A DNA stretch of 59,148 bases. It comes from SIG78 sp045635745. GTDB lineage: Bacteria; Verrucomicrobiota; Lentisphaeria; Victivallales; Victivallaceae. Of this stretch, positions 1-8,824 are shown piece after piece. Where the stretch lies: positions 1 to 59,148 of the forward strand of contig JAZTWG010000024.1 of the NCBI GenBank assembly GCA_045635745.1, given 5' to 3'. The notes under the pieces were generated by a model. It did no database searches. It worked only from the letters and a program-made list of their open reading frames with translations, and was not told the origin of the DNA. A program made the position numbers and the translations under genes. Within the stretch, counting starts at the first letter, position 1. The number at the start of each line of letters is the position of its first letter.

Positions 1-35
1 CGAACTCATAGTTGCAAACAACATTGTTTTATGTC

Positions 36-73
36 ATCAAATGCATCCGCATTTGATTGATGACTTCGTCATC
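36..73. other. two adjacent small hairpins at window edge
   Basis: Two perfect inverted repeats follow each other: ATCAAATGC/GCATTTGAT (36-44 with 49-57, 4-nt loop) and GATGAC/GTCATC (59-64 with 68-73, loop TTC). They lie just before a plus-strand terminator, so they probably belong to the 3' end or trailer of a gene that begins outside the window. No coding frame worth naming was seen here. Confidence 0.45.
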
Positions 74-99
74 TTGAAGCTAAAGCTATTTCGGCAACA

Positions 100-124
100 T
101 ACCGGCTCAGCCGGTAGTTTTTTT
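100..124 (+). terminator. intrinsic terminator (plus strand)
   Basis: Stem TACCGGC/GCCGGTA (100-106 with 110-116) with a TCA loop is followed by a run of seven T. It should end a plus-strand transcript that enters from before the window. Confidence 0.8.
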
Positions 125-142
125 ACACTAAAGCAATATAAC

Positions 143-178
143 AAAAAAATCCCCCGGTCTTGCGACGGAGGATTTTTT
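143..178 (-). terminator. intrinsic terminator of the fab/acp operon
   Basis: Read on the minus strand, a 9-bp stem (AATCCTCCG with CGGGGGATT, one T-G pair) is followed by a T run at 143-147. It lies just past the stop codon of the acyl carrier protein gene and fits as the end of the fabD-fabG-acpP transcript. Confidence 0.75.
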
Positions 179-201
179 CAATCAAAAGCTTGCAAACTGA
201 A

Positions 202-441
202 TTATTCAGCCATCTTGCCTTCGATGTATTCAATAGCCTTGCCAACGGTGGTCAGCTTTTCGGCATCTTCGTCCGGAATATCGGAGCTGAAACCTTCTTC
301 GAAGGCCATCACGAGTTCCACGAGGTCGAGGCTGTCGGCACCGAGGTCTTCGATGAATTTGGCTTCCGGCACAACCTGATCTTCGGTGACGCCGAGCTGG
401 GCAACAACGATGCTCTTCACTTTTTCTGCTACTTCAGACAT
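202..441 (-). CDS. acpP: acyl carrier protein
   Basis: A 79-residue acidic acyl carrier protein, the cytoplasmic shuttle that holds growing fatty acyl chains on a 4'-phosphopantetheine arm. The attachment motif DSLD is clear, with the modified serine at residue 37, and length and overall charge are typical. It is the last gene of a minus-strand cluster fabD-fabG-acpP; the gap to fabG is 156 nt, so it may also have its own promoter or processing site, as is common for the very abundant ACP. A terminator follows directly. Identification is secure. Confidence 0.97.
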   Translation of the reverse strand: MSEVAEKVKSIVVAQLGVTEDQVVPEAKFIEDLGADSLDLVELVMAFEEGFSSDIPDEDAEKLTTVGKAIEYIEGKMAE

Positions 442-597
442 TTTACTTCTCCACTTTGAGGTTTAACTTATATCTGACTAAAGGGTTTTCCTTTTTATCG
501 TTATTCAAATAAATAACAACTTATTGTATAATATAGCACCAAAAGGCGAAAAATCAAATCCAAATCCGAATTTTATTTTCCGCCCCGGTAAAATATA

Positions 598-1350
598 TTA
601 CATGAGCATACCGCCGTCAATATTGATAACCTGACCGGTCACATAATCTGAATCGGGACTGGCCAGGAAGTAAACCACATTGGCCACGTCTTCCGGAGTA
701 CCGCCGCGCTTCATGGGGATGACCTGCATAAAGGCTTCGCGGGCTTCTTCAGAGAGCTTGCCGGTCATATCGGTAACGATGTAACCGGGGGCAACCGCGT
801 TGGCCTGAATGTTGCGGCTGGCAAATTCTTTGGCCACAGTTTTGGTCAAACCGATAACACCGGCCTTGCTGGCAGCATAGTTGGCCTGACCGACATTACC
901 CATTCTGCCGACCACAGAAGCAATGTTGATGATCTTGCCGGCGCGGGCCTTCATCATCGGACGGATGGCAGCCTTGGTGAAGTTGAAGGTACCTTTGAGA
1001 TTGACAGCGATGACCTTGTCGAAATCTTCTTCGGTCATACGCAGCATCAATGTATCGCGGGTGATACCGGCATTGTTGACCAGAATATCCAGCGAACCGA
1101 AATCAGCAACAACCTGGGCAATGGTGGCTTCGGCATCAGCAAAGCTGGCCACGTTGGCCGCATACGCCTTGGCTTCCACACCCCGGGCAGTAAATTCATC
1201 AGCCGTAGCCTGCGCCACATCGAGCATAATATCGACGATCGCAAGTTTGGCACCTTCCGCAGCCAGACGTGCGGAGATCGCTTTACCGATGCCGCGGGCA
1301 CCGCCGGTCACCAGAGCGACCTTGCCTTCAAGACGTTTTTCGAGACTCAT
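598..1350 (-). CDS. fabG: 3-oxoacyl-ACP reductase
   Basis: A 250-residue short-chain dehydrogenase/reductase for the NADPH-dependent reduction of 3-oxoacyl-ACP in fatty acid elongation. Visible family marks are the N-terminal dinucleotide-binding TGGARGIG, the NNAG motif (LVNNAGITRD), the catalytic serine in NIASVVGRMG and the YAASK tyrosine-lysine pair, then the usual PGYIVTDMT segment and a C-terminal TGQVINIDGG. It starts 15 nt after the fabD stop, with an AAGGAAAAG ribosome site, so the two are co-transcribed. Family and neighbours together make fabG rather than a generic SDR the best call. Confidence 0.95.
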   Translation of the reverse strand: MSLEKRLEGKVALVTGGARGIGKAISARLAAEGAKLAIVDIMLDVAQATADEFTARGVEAKAYAANVASFADAEATIAQVVADFGSLDILVNNAGITRDTLMLRMTEEDFDKVIAVNLKGTFNFTKAAIRPMMKARAGKIINIASVVGRMGNVGQANYAASKAGVIGLTKTVAKEFASRNIQANAVAPGYIVTDMTGKLSEEAREAFMQVIPMKRGGTPEDVANVVYFLASPDSDYVTGQVINIDGGMLM

Positions 1351-1365
1351 AATCTTTTCCTTTCG

Positions 1366-2283
1366 TTAGAGCGAAAATGCTTCAAGTGTTTCTACACTGT
1401 TGATATTGTAATATTTCACATCCGGCAGCGTGCGGCGCAGCAGGCCGGTAAGCACCGAACCGGGGCCGAATTCGATCATGGTATCCGCACCGGCGGCAAC
1501 CATGGCTCTGACCGATTCTTCCCAGCGGACCGAACCGGCAACCTGACCGGCAAGGTTGGTCTTGAGTTCCGGCAGAGTAGCGGCCGGAGCTGCAGTAAGG
1601 TTGTGATAAACCGGCACTGCGGGCATTTTGAGTCCGGCAGCGTTCAGCACGGGCTTAAGGCCAACACCGGCACTCTTCATAAGGCGGGAGTGGAATGCAC
1701 CGGCCACGTTGAGCGGAATGATCTTTTTCAGACCTTTTTCCTGCAGCAGTTTGATCGCGCGGATGACCTGCGCCTTGTCGCCGGAGATCACCACCTGCGC
1801 GGGGCTGTTGTAGTTGGCAATATCAACTTCGCAACCGCCGCAGATCTCTTTGATGACCGAACGTTCAGCACTCAAAACCGATGCCATGGCACCGCGGGTT
1901 TCATTACAGGCCTTGTCCATAAGTTCAGCACGGCGGGCGAGGATCTTCAAACCTTCAGCAAAGCCGAAAGTGCCGGCGGCGTACAAAGCACCGTATTCAC
2001 CGAGGCTCAACCCGGCGCAGGCAAAAGGAGTCACAGCTTCGCCGAAACGGCTGCGGAAAGCTTCCAGACACGCCACACTCATGGTGTAGATCGCCGGCTG
2101 GCAATAGATGGTTTCGGTAAGTTTTTCAGCAGGACCTTCGAAACAGAGTTCCGACACCGAATAACCGAGAGCGGCATCAGCTTCATCGAAAATCGCTTTG
2201 GCAGCCGGATACTTGTCATACAGATCCTTGCCCATACCTACGGCCTGGGCGCCCTGCCCGGCGAATGCAAAAAATGGTTTCAT
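1366..2283 (-). CDS. fabD: malonyl-CoA:ACP transacylase
   Basis: A 305-residue malonyl-CoA-ACP acyltransferase that loads malonyl units on ACP for fatty acid synthesis. The N-terminal FAFAGQGAQ, the nucleophile motif GLSLGEYGAL (serine near residue 92) and the AFHSRLM histidine motif are all present, and a GPGSVLTGL segment occurs near the C terminus. First gene of the minus-strand fabD-fabG-acpP set; the upstream region is shared divergently with trpS. No fabH, fabF or plsX is seen next to it; any such genes lie outside the window or elsewhere. Confidence 0.95.
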   Translation of the reverse strand: MKPFFAFAGQGAQAVGMGKDLYDKYPAAKAIFDEADAALGYSVSELCFEGPAEKLTETIYCQPAIYTMSVACLEAFRSRFGEAVTPFACAGLSLGEYGALYAAGTFGFAEGLKILARRAELMDKACNETRGAMASVLSAERSVIKEICGGCEVDIANYNSPAQVVISGDKAQVIRAIKLLQEKGLKKIIPLNVAGAFHSRLMKSAGVGLKPVLNAAGLKMPAVPVYHNLTAAPAATLPELKTNLAGQVAGSVRWEESVRAMVAAGADTMIEFGPGSVLTGLLRRTLPDVKYYNINSVETLEAFSL

Positions 2284-2481
2284 ACTTTTCTTTCCTGAAA
2301 ATACAACTTCCCCGCCTGCACTGTTTTTTTATAAAAATTTGCCGGCAAGTCCGCCGTGGGTTAAAAATTTTTCTGCCACAGATCAAACAGATCAGAATAA
2401 AAAGAAAGCCGGAAATGCGGCTGCGATTTATCCGTATATAATAATATAAGCGTTTTCGTCATAAATGCAAGTGCCGCACAT

Positions 2482-2510
2482 TTGCAATCATACAAAATGT
2501 ATGGTAAATT
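2482..2510 (+). promoter_or_regulatory. sigma-70-type promoter of trpS
   Basis: TTGCAA (2482-2487), a 17-bp spacer and TAAATT (2505-2510). The spacer contains the inverted repeat CATAC/GTATG (2489-2503), which could be an operator but may be chance in AT-rich DNA. The promoter overlaps the longest possible reading frame of trpS, which supports the downstream ATG at 2551 as the true start. Confidence 0.7.
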
Positions 2511-2550
2511 ATATAAAAAGATACAATTTTTTAAATTTTGGAGAAAATAT

Positions 2551-3513
2551 ATGCGTATTCTTTCTGGTTTTCAACCTTCCGGCACCCTGCATCTGGGTAA
2601 CTATTTCGGCGCCATGCTGCCCAATCTGGATTTTCAGAAAATGGGTGAAAGCTTTCTTTTTATCGCCGACTATCACGCGCTGACCACCAGTCCGGACCCG
2701 GAAGCTCTGCGCCAGCGGGTCTTTGATGTGGCGCTGGATTTTCTGGCCTGCGGTCTGGATCCTGAACACACCGTATTTTTCCGCCAGAGCGATGTACCGC
2801 AGGTAACCGAACTCATGTGGATACTCAACACCATCACCACCGTGGGCTTTCTGGAACGCGCCCACAGCTACAAAGACAAGATCGCCAAAGGCTTTATGCC
2901 CAATGCAGGACTCTTTACCTATCCGGTGCTGATGGCTGCGGATATTCTGCTGTATCAGAGCGATCTGGTACCGGTGGGCAAGGACCAGAAACAGCATCTG
3001 GAAATCACCCGCGATCTGGCTATCCGCTTCAACGAACGCTACGGCGAGATCTTTACCGTACCCGAAGGGCACATAGCTGAAAACGTGGCAGTCATTCCCG
3101 GCCTTGACGGCCAGAAAATGAGCAAAAGCTACAACAATACAATTCCGCTTTTCGGCGCGCCCAAAGCGATCCGCAAACTGGTCATGAGCATTGTTACCGA
3201 CTCCAAAGGTCTGGAGGATGTGAAAGATCCCGACACCTGCAACGTGGCAAAACTCTATAAACTCATTGCCAGCGAAGAACAATACGCCGCATTGTGTGCC
3301 AATTACCGTGCCGGCAACTACGGCTACGGACACGCCAAACAGGCGTTGTTTGAAGCCATCGATGCCTATTTCGGCCCCATGCGCGCAAAACGCGAAGAGT
3401 TCGCCAAAGACCCCGGCGAAGTGTGGAACATTCTCAACAAAGGTGCAGTCAAAGCCCGTTCCGTGGCCGATGAAACCATGGAAAAAGTGCGCAAAGCTGT
3501 CGGCTTGCGCTGA
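2551..3513 (+). CDS. trpS: tryptophanyl-tRNA synthetase
   Basis: A 320-residue class I aminoacyl-tRNA synthetase charging tRNA-Trp. The HIGH-like motif is in SGTLHLGNYFGA right at the N terminus, the PVGKDQKQHLE segment follows, and the KMSKS loop is GQKMSKSYNN. An upstream in-frame ATG (2482) exists, but it overlaps the promoter, while the ATG at 2551 has a TTGGAG ribosome site and starts exactly where the family starts. Followed at 32 nt by the PgpH-like gene, so likely in one plus-strand transcript with pgpH and ybeY. Confidence 0.96.
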   Translation: MRILSGFQPSGTLHLGNYFGAMLPNLDFQKMGESFLFIADYHALTTSPDPEALRQRVFDVALDFLACGLDPEHTVFFRQSDVPQVTELMWILNTITTVGFLERAHSYKDKIAKGFMPNAGLFTYPVLMAADILLYQSDLVPVGKDQKQHLEITRDLAIRFNERYGEIFTVPEGHIAENVAVIPGLDGQKMSKSYNNTIPLFGAPKAIRKLVMSIVTDSKGLEDVKDPDTCNVAKLYKLIASEEQYAALCANYRAGNYGYGHAKQALFEAIDAYFGPMRAKREEFAKDPGEVWNILNKGAVKARSVADETMEKVRKAVGLR

Positions 3514-3545
3514 AAATATACCGTTAATTTTGCCGGAGGATTATT

Positions 3546-5909
3546 ATGGCAGGATTTATTGCCCGACTCCTTGAGCGCCGCCGCATGGAGCGCGAAGGAC
3601 AGTTGGGGACCCGCAAACGCCGCACCGACTCGATCTGGGGTGAAGCCGCTGACCGTTCACCGGTGCTGACACTGATTCTGATAGTCATACTGTTGGGTGT
3701 CTGCGTAACAGTTCTGACCTTGCCGGAACTCCGGCAATATCCGGAACTGGTTCCCAATCAGCTGGCACCGGCCACGATTTTCGCCCGGGAAAGTTTTTCT
3801 TTTGAAGACAAGGCTGCCACCGCAAAAAAACTGGCGGAAGCCACCACCATGCAGCCGCGCTATTTCCGGCTTTCAGAAGCCTACAACGACCAGATCATCA
3901 AAAGTCTTGACCTGCTCTTCAACAGCATAAAGCAGCGTTCATTGCTGGAAGCGGAACAGAAAGTATATGTTGCGCCGGAACAACCGCTGGCCCAGGAAAC
4001 AGCAGCACTCAGTCCGGCAGCATTTCTGATCCTCTCGCAGTTGGAAAAAGATCAGCTTCTGCGCGATCAGTTCTGCGATGAAGTCAACCGATTGCTCAAC
4101 GATGGCATCATTGCGCTGGGCAAACTGACCGATCCGGCCCCGGATTCTCCGGTAAGACTGGTGGATAAAGCCGGCCGCGACCGCAAAGTACGCACCCTGC
4201 GCAGCGTAATGACTCTGGAACAGGCCGCAGAACAGCTTTCGCTGCTGCTTTTGAGTTACAGTCCGGAAAAAAAGACCGCCAAGCTTGATGAACAGGCACT
4301 CAAACGCCTGATGCTCACCATGCTGGGTGATACCGGCAATCTGGAATTGGACAGCAAACGCACTATCGCCCGGCGGGAAGCCGCGATAAAAGCGATCCAA
4401 CCGGTAATGGAAGAAGTCAATAAAAATGATATAATCATCAAGCGCAACGGTCTGGTAACCGCCAAAGTTATCGATGCCCTCGCCGCCCAGCGGCAGGTGC
4501 TGGAAATGCGCCATCAGGAGGATAACCGCTGGCAGAACTTCTGGCACAATGTGTTCTGGAGCCTGACTCTGATTCTCTTTGCGGGTTTCTATCTGGCACA
4601 TATCCACCCCGAAATAGCCCACAGTTCGCGCCGAATTGCCATGATCGTGACCGTGGCGGCGCTGTCGCTGGGGATCAATTATCTGGCAATGGAAACTTTT
4701 TACTTTTTCAGCGGTATGCTGGCGATCCCGCCGGAACTGATCGGCAATGCCCTGCCGCTGGCATTGCCGGCTGTGCTACTGACGGTCATGGCGGGATACC
4801 GGGTGGCGCTCTACATAGGATTTTTCACCGCCATGATATCGGCCCTGATGCTCAACGGATCATTCAATGTGGCGCTCGAAGGATTTGTTTTGAGTGCATT
4901 GTGCGGTCTGCTGGTGCGGCCATCCGGCAATTACCGCAGTTTCTTTCTGCGGACATTTATCTGCGTGGCAATAACCGGCTGGCTGCTGGATTTCAACATG
5001 CTGTGGCATTTGACCAGCGCCCCGGCGGTTTTACTCTTTTCGCTGGCGCTGGCAATAGCCAACGCGCTGTTCACGGCCATAACAGCCATGCTGCTGACAT
5101 TTCTCTTTGAGCTGCTGTTCAATGTCAGTACCAACATGTCCTTGATGGTGCTGTGCGACTACAACCACCCGCTGCTCAAAGAACTGCACCTCAAGGCCCC
5201 CGGCACTTCGCTGCACAGTCAGAATGTGGCTGTTCTGGCAGAAAATGCGGCCGTGGATATCGAAGCCAATGCGGTTCTGGCGCGCGCCGGAGCGCTTTTT
5301 CATGACATCGGCAAGATCAAAAATCCGGAATATTTTATCGAAAACAATCAGAGCGGCAGCAATCCTCACGACAAGCTTTCGCCGCGCATGAGCAGTCTGA
5401 TCATCAGTAATCACGTAAAAGATGGTCTGGATATGGCCGTGCAGTACAAGCTCTGCCGTAAAGTGCGCCAGTTCATCCAGCAGCATCAGGGGACTGACCT
5501 CATCCAATACTTCTACCATCAGGCAATCAACAGCGGCGAGCAGGTCCTGGAAAGCGACTATCGCTATCCGGGCCCCCTGCCCCACGAAAAAGAGGTAGTC
5601 ATAGTAAGCCTGGCCGATGCCTGCGAAGCGGCATGCCGTTCATTGGAAAAACCCACCGCCAGCAAAATCGAAGCATTGGTCAACGAAATATTCCGCAAAC
5701 GCTGGCGCGAAGGGCAGCTCGACGACGCTGATCTGACGATCGAAGAACTCTCGCGAATCAACGAAAGCTTTGCCCGCACCCTCACGACCATGTATCACAG
5801 CCGAATAGCATACCCCAAGGATGAAAACAGCGATGAAGACAACTTACTCTTTCCAGAGCGCCAGACGACCGGTGCCGAACCGAAAACTTCTGACCCGGGC
5901 AATGAATGA
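3546..5909 (+). CDS. 7TM-HD phosphodiesterase (PgpH-type)
   Basis: A 787-residue membrane protein with the layout of PgpH/YqfF: an N-terminal membrane segment (about 38-60), a long extracytoplasmic region (about 60-335), a block of about seven membrane helices (about 335-540) and a cytoplasmic HD domain (about 560-740). HD-domain residues are visible in LHSQN, LFHDIGKIKN (HD near residue 585), SNPHDKLSP, ISNHVKDG and SLADACEAACR. Characterised PgpH proteins hydrolyse cyclic di-AMP; that activity is inferred here, since no diadenylate cyclase is in the window. A good ribosome site (GCCGGAGGATTATT) sets the start. Its 3' end overlaps ybeY, the same pairing seen in many bacteria. Confidence 0.92.
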   Translation: MAGFIARLLERRRMEREGQLGTRKRRTDSIWGEAADRSPVLTLILIVILLGVCVTVLTLPELRQYPELVPNQLAPATIFARESFSFEDKAATAKKLAEATTMQPRYFRLSEAYNDQIIKSLDLLFNSIKQRSLLEAEQKVYVAPEQPLAQETAALSPAAFLILSQLEKDQLLRDQFCDEVNRLLNDGIIALGKLTDPAPDSPVRLVDKAGRDRKVRTLRSVMTLEQAAEQLSLLLLSYSPEKKTAKLDEQALKRLMLTMLGDTGNLELDSKRTIARREAAIKAIQPVMEEVNKNDIIIKRNGLVTAKVIDALAAQRQVLEMRHQEDNRWQNFWHNVFWSLTLILFAGFYLAHIHPEIAHSSRRIAMIVTVAALSLGINYLAMETFYFFSGMLAIPPELIGNALPLALPAVLLTVMAGYRVALYIGFFTAMISALMLNGSFNVALEGFVLSALCGLLVRPSGNYRSFFLRTFICVAITGWLLDFNMLWHLTSAPAVLLFSLALAIANALFTAITAMLLTFLFELLFNVSTNMSLMVLCDYNHPLLKELHLKAPGTSLHSQNVAVLAENAAVDIEANAVLARAGALFHDIGKIKNPEYFIENNQSGSNPHDKLSPRMSSLIISNHVKDGLDMAVQYKLCRKVRQFIQQHQGTDLIQYFYHQAINSGEQVLESDYRYPGPLPHEKEVVIVSLADACEAACRSLEKPTASKIEALVNEIFRKRWREGQLDDADLTIEELSRINESFARTLTTMYHSRIAYPKDENSDEDNLLFPERQTTGAEPKTSDPGNE

Positions 5910-6315
5910 TGCCGCGCGTCTGGCAGGCTTGCCGACAGAGGGCGACTGGGAATTCCGGATATGGTTTCTGGATGACGACGATATGGCACAGGCGCATGTG
6001 GATATAATGGATGTACCCGGCACCACCGATGTCATAACTATGGCATATCTGGAAGAGCCTGAAGCGCTTTTTCCGGGCGACATGGGTTTGGAATTGCTGC
6101 TCTGCGTGCCATTTGCCGAACGCGAAGGTGCCGAACGCGAAGACTCCAGTTTTGCCGAAGAACTGATGCTCTACATCGTCCACGGGTGTCTGCACGCCGC
6201 CGGAGAAGACGATTTGGCAGAAGATACACGCCGCTCCATGCGCCGGCGCGAAGCCGAAGTAATGGCCGCCTTGCGTAACACTTACGATTTTGCAAAGATT
6301 TTTCCCGACAAATAA
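5833..6315 (+). CDS. ybeY: endoribonuclease YbeY
   Basis: A 160-residue single-domain metal-dependent endoribonuclease involved in 16S rRNA 3' maturation and ribosome quality control. The signature is VHGCLHAAGEDD: the first two zinc-binding histidines are present and the third position is aspartate instead of histidine, a variant also known in Bacteroidetes-type YbeY. The start is not certain: ATG 5821 and ATG 5833 are both in frame. The second is chosen because an AAGGA lies about 11 nt before it. Either way the gene begins inside the 3' end of the PgpH-like gene, which implies translational coupling. Confidence 0.9.
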   Translation: MKTTYSFQSARRPVPNRKLLTRAMNDAARLAGLPTEGDWEFRIWFLDDDDMAQAHVDIMDVPGTTDVITMAYLEEPEALFPGDMGLELLLCVPFAEREGAEREDSSFAEELMLYIVHGCLHAAGEDDLAEDTRRSMRRREAEVMAALRNTYDFAKIFPDK

Positions 6316-6317
6316 AC

Positions 6318-6346
6318 TTGCAAACTTGCCCGATACAGATTATATT
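6318..6346 (+). promoter_or_regulatory. sigma-70-type promoter of the surface-glycan cluster
   Basis: TTGCAA (6318-6323), 17-bp spacer, TATATT (6341-6346), starting directly after the ybeY stop codon. The leader to the next ATG (6422) is about 70 nt. It would drive the glycosyltransferase operon. Confidence 0.7.
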
Positions 6347-6421
6347 ACAGCGGTTTTATTTTAAAGTAATAAAACAACGATTTAAATTCACAAAAAAAAT
6401 AAAAACAAAGGCAAGTTGAAA

Positions 6422-7936
6422 ATGGATGTAAAATCCTGGCAGGATAAACTTAAAAATGCAGCGGCACAGCCGGAAAAAGTTTTTGCACTGGCGCTCGTGT
6501 TTGCTGCATTTTGCGTACTTTCGCATCTGTTTTTCCTTACCGATATCCACCGCGACACAGCCCATGTTTACGCCGTATTTACCCGGGCAATAGGTGAAGG
6601 AAATTTTTCCGGAGGCATTGCCACCCAGGTACCGATGCTGAGCATCACTCTGGCAGGATTTCTGGCATATTGCGGAGTTGAAGCAGTAAAAGCTCTAACC
6701 CTGGCGGCAGGGGTATTTTATCTGGCAACTTGTTTTCCGCTGCGCCGGCTTCTGGAGCGGTACGTATCTCCATTGGCAGCGGCGTGGGGATGCGTATTAT
6801 ACGTCTGCGCGCCCAAGCTGATACGATTTTACTGTGCGCCGCTGCTTGACTCTGCAAAAACATTTTTTCTGATTGCGGCGGTATTGTACTTTCTGCGCAG
6901 TGCGGAAGAACCCAAAGCCAAAAATGCAATATTGCTCGGTGTATCCGCCGGATTGCTGGCCGCCGCGCGAGGCGAAGGCATCCTGTTGACCGCAGCACTG
7001 CTGGCGGGGTACTTATTCTTCGTACTGATTTTCCGGCGCAATGCCGCGTGGAAAAAACATGTTGCAGCATTGCTGACGGCAGTTATTTGCGCGATGGCGG
7101 TACTCACACCATTCTGTGCCATGAATTACAGTAAAAGCGGTTATTTTATTACCGATGCCCGGATAGCCTATGCTATCAAAAGCAAACTTGCCCCAGCCGC
7201 GCCGCAACCGGCGGAAACAGCAGAAAAGAAAGCAAGTTTTGTAACTTACAGCAATGACCTTACAGAAAAAAGCACATTGCTCCATGATATATCCAGCTTC
7301 GTCCGCGGCAGTTACGAGTTATACCTGATTCTGGCCTTACTTGGCATGCTGCTGATTATCAAAAAGAGAGAATGGAGGAGCGATTACTGGCTGCTGATCG
7401 GGCTTACTGCAATGCAATGTGCTATATACATGGCCACAGTATCTTCGCAGAGATACTATCTCTTTTTGATACCGTTATTTATGATGTTCACGCTCACCGG
7501 AGTGGATTTTGTGCGGAATCTGATTATGAAATATCTCCCGGTGAAATTGCATATACTCTGCGCTATCGGCTGTGCAGCATTGCTGCTCGGTCAGATCGCC
7601 AACGGAGTGAAGCGGGCATATTCAAGCAAAGGAAAAGATTTTCAGGCCGCAGGCAAATGGATCGCAGAGTACGGTAAAAAACATTTTCCTGACCGCAAGT
7701 TGATAATATTTGCGCCGCAAATGACTGAAACCGCTTACTGGAGCGGAGCGATACATACCGATGGCTACGAAAAGCCGCAGCACGACCCGGCAACCTTCAA
7801 AGATTTTGATCTGGCAGTGGTGCACCGCAAAAAATCATTCGGCATGGAAAAACGCACTGATCTGGAGCGTTTGCCCGACACGCCGCACAGCAAAAACATC
7901 TGGATATTCAAATTAAAAAAGCAGGAGAACAAGTAA
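6422..7936 (+). CDS. GT-C-like multi-pass membrane glycosyltransferase
   Basis: A 504-residue protein with about ten hydrophobic segments, a soluble C-terminal tail (about 415-504) and an acidic pair in the first loop (LTDIHRDTAH near residue 45). That layout fits polyprenol-phosphate-sugar-dependent GT-C enzymes such as ArnT/PMT-type transferases, which act on the periplasmic face. The call fits its neighbour, a DPM1-like GT2 that would make the lipid-linked sugar donor; the two genes are 3 nt apart. ATG 6422 is preferred over an upstream TTG (6416) because an AAGG lies about 10 nt ahead. No substrate can be named. Confidence 0.7.
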   Translation: MDVKSWQDKLKNAAAQPEKVFALALVFAAFCVLSHLFFLTDIHRDTAHVYAVFTRAIGEGNFSGGIATQVPMLSITLAGFLAYCGVEAVKALTLAAGVFYLATCFPLRRLLERYVSPLAAAWGCVLYVCAPKLIRFYCAPLLDSAKTFFLIAAVLYFLRSAEEPKAKNAILLGVSAGLLAAARGEGILLTAALLAGYLFFVLIFRRNAAWKKHVAALLTAVICAMAVLTPFCAMNYSKSGYFITDARIAYAIKSKLAPAAPQPAETAEKKASFVTYSNDLTEKSTLLHDISSFVRGSYELYLILALLGMLLIIKKREWRSDYWLLIGLTAMQCAIYMATVSSQRYYLFLIPLFMMFTLTGVDFVRNLIMKYLPVKLHILCAIGCAALLLGQIANGVKRAYSSKGKDFQAAGKWIAEYGKKHFPDRKLIIFAPQMTETAYWSGAIHTDGYEKPQHDPATFKDFDLAVVHRKKSFGMEKRTDLERLPDTPHSKNIWIFKLKKQENK

Positions 7937-7939
7937 AAA

Positions 7940-8824
7940 ATGAGCAACCATCTGACAATAGTGATCCCCTGCTATAATGAGGAAGAAAATATTCCGGTAT
8001 TTTTTCCGGAATTGATGCGTTTTGTCAGCAAACATGATTTCCGGGTAATCGCCGTAAATGACGGCAGCAAAGACAATACGTTGCAGGAACTGCAGAAATT
8101 TGCAAACGATGATCACATCAGTATCATCAGCCACAAGTGCAACAAAGGTTACGGTGGTGCAATCAAAACCGGGTTGCGGGCAGTAAAAACCGAGTTTGCC
8201 ATAACTATAGATTCAGATGGGCAACACCGACTTGAAGATGTACTGAAATGTTTTGAGCAAATTCAACAAACCAATGCAGATATGGTAGTTGGTGCGCGTC
8301 AGAACAATGAGTCCGGCGGATACCGGACATTGGGCAAATGGGTGATACGGAAATTTGCAAGTTCGCTTCTGGAATTACCGGTAAAAGATTTGAATTCCGG
8401 AATGAAATGCTACCGCATGGAGGAAACGCTGGCATATTTGGATCTGTGTCCTGATACGATGGCATACAGCGATTGCATACTGCTGCTGATGGTCAACGAC
8501 CGAAAACTGGTAACCGAAACTCCGATAGAGATTGCCCCGCGGACTGCGGGAAAAAGTACAATCGGCACAAAAACGGCCATAATAACATTGGCCGAAATCT
8601 TAAATCTGGCGGTATTGCTGCGGCCGATGACAACTTTTTGCCGCCTGGCGGTATGCTTTCTGGTGCTGGGGATGGGCTGGGGTATTTTTACCTACACGCG
8701 AAACAACACAATAACTTCAGCCTCGGTAATGCTGATAATGCTGGGTGTTTTAAGTCTGATGCTGGGTTTATTGTGCGAACAGTTGTCGCAAATCCGCCGT
8801 AGGCTGGCAAAGGAGAAAAAATGA
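7940..8824 (+). CDS. polyprenyl-phosphate glycosyltransferase (DPM1-like GT2)
   Basis: A 294-residue enzyme with an N-terminal GT2 domain (VIPCYNEEENI, AVNDGSKDNT, and the DXD-type TIDSDGQH near residue 93) and two C-terminal membrane helices (about 230-285). This is the layout of dolichyl/undecaprenyl-phosphate sugar transferases that load a sugar on a lipid carrier at the inner membrane. It sits directly after the GT-C-like gene and ends in an ATGA overlap with the next GT2 gene, so translation is likely coupled. The sugar is unknown. Confidence 0.88.
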   Translation: MSNHLTIVIPCYNEEENIPVFFPELMRFVSKHDFRVIAVNDGSKDNTLQELQKFANDDHISIISHKCNKGYGGAIKTGLRAVKTEFAITIDSDGQHRLEDVLKCFEQIQQTNADMVVGARQNNESGGYRTLGKWVIRKFASSLLELPVKDLNSGMKCYRMEETLAYLDLCPDTMAYSDCILLLMVNDRKLVTETPIEIAPRTAGKSTIGTKTAIITLAEILNLAVLLRPMTTFCRLAVCFLVLGMGWGIFTYTRNNTITSASVMLIMLGVLSLMLGLLCEQLSQIRRRLAKEKK

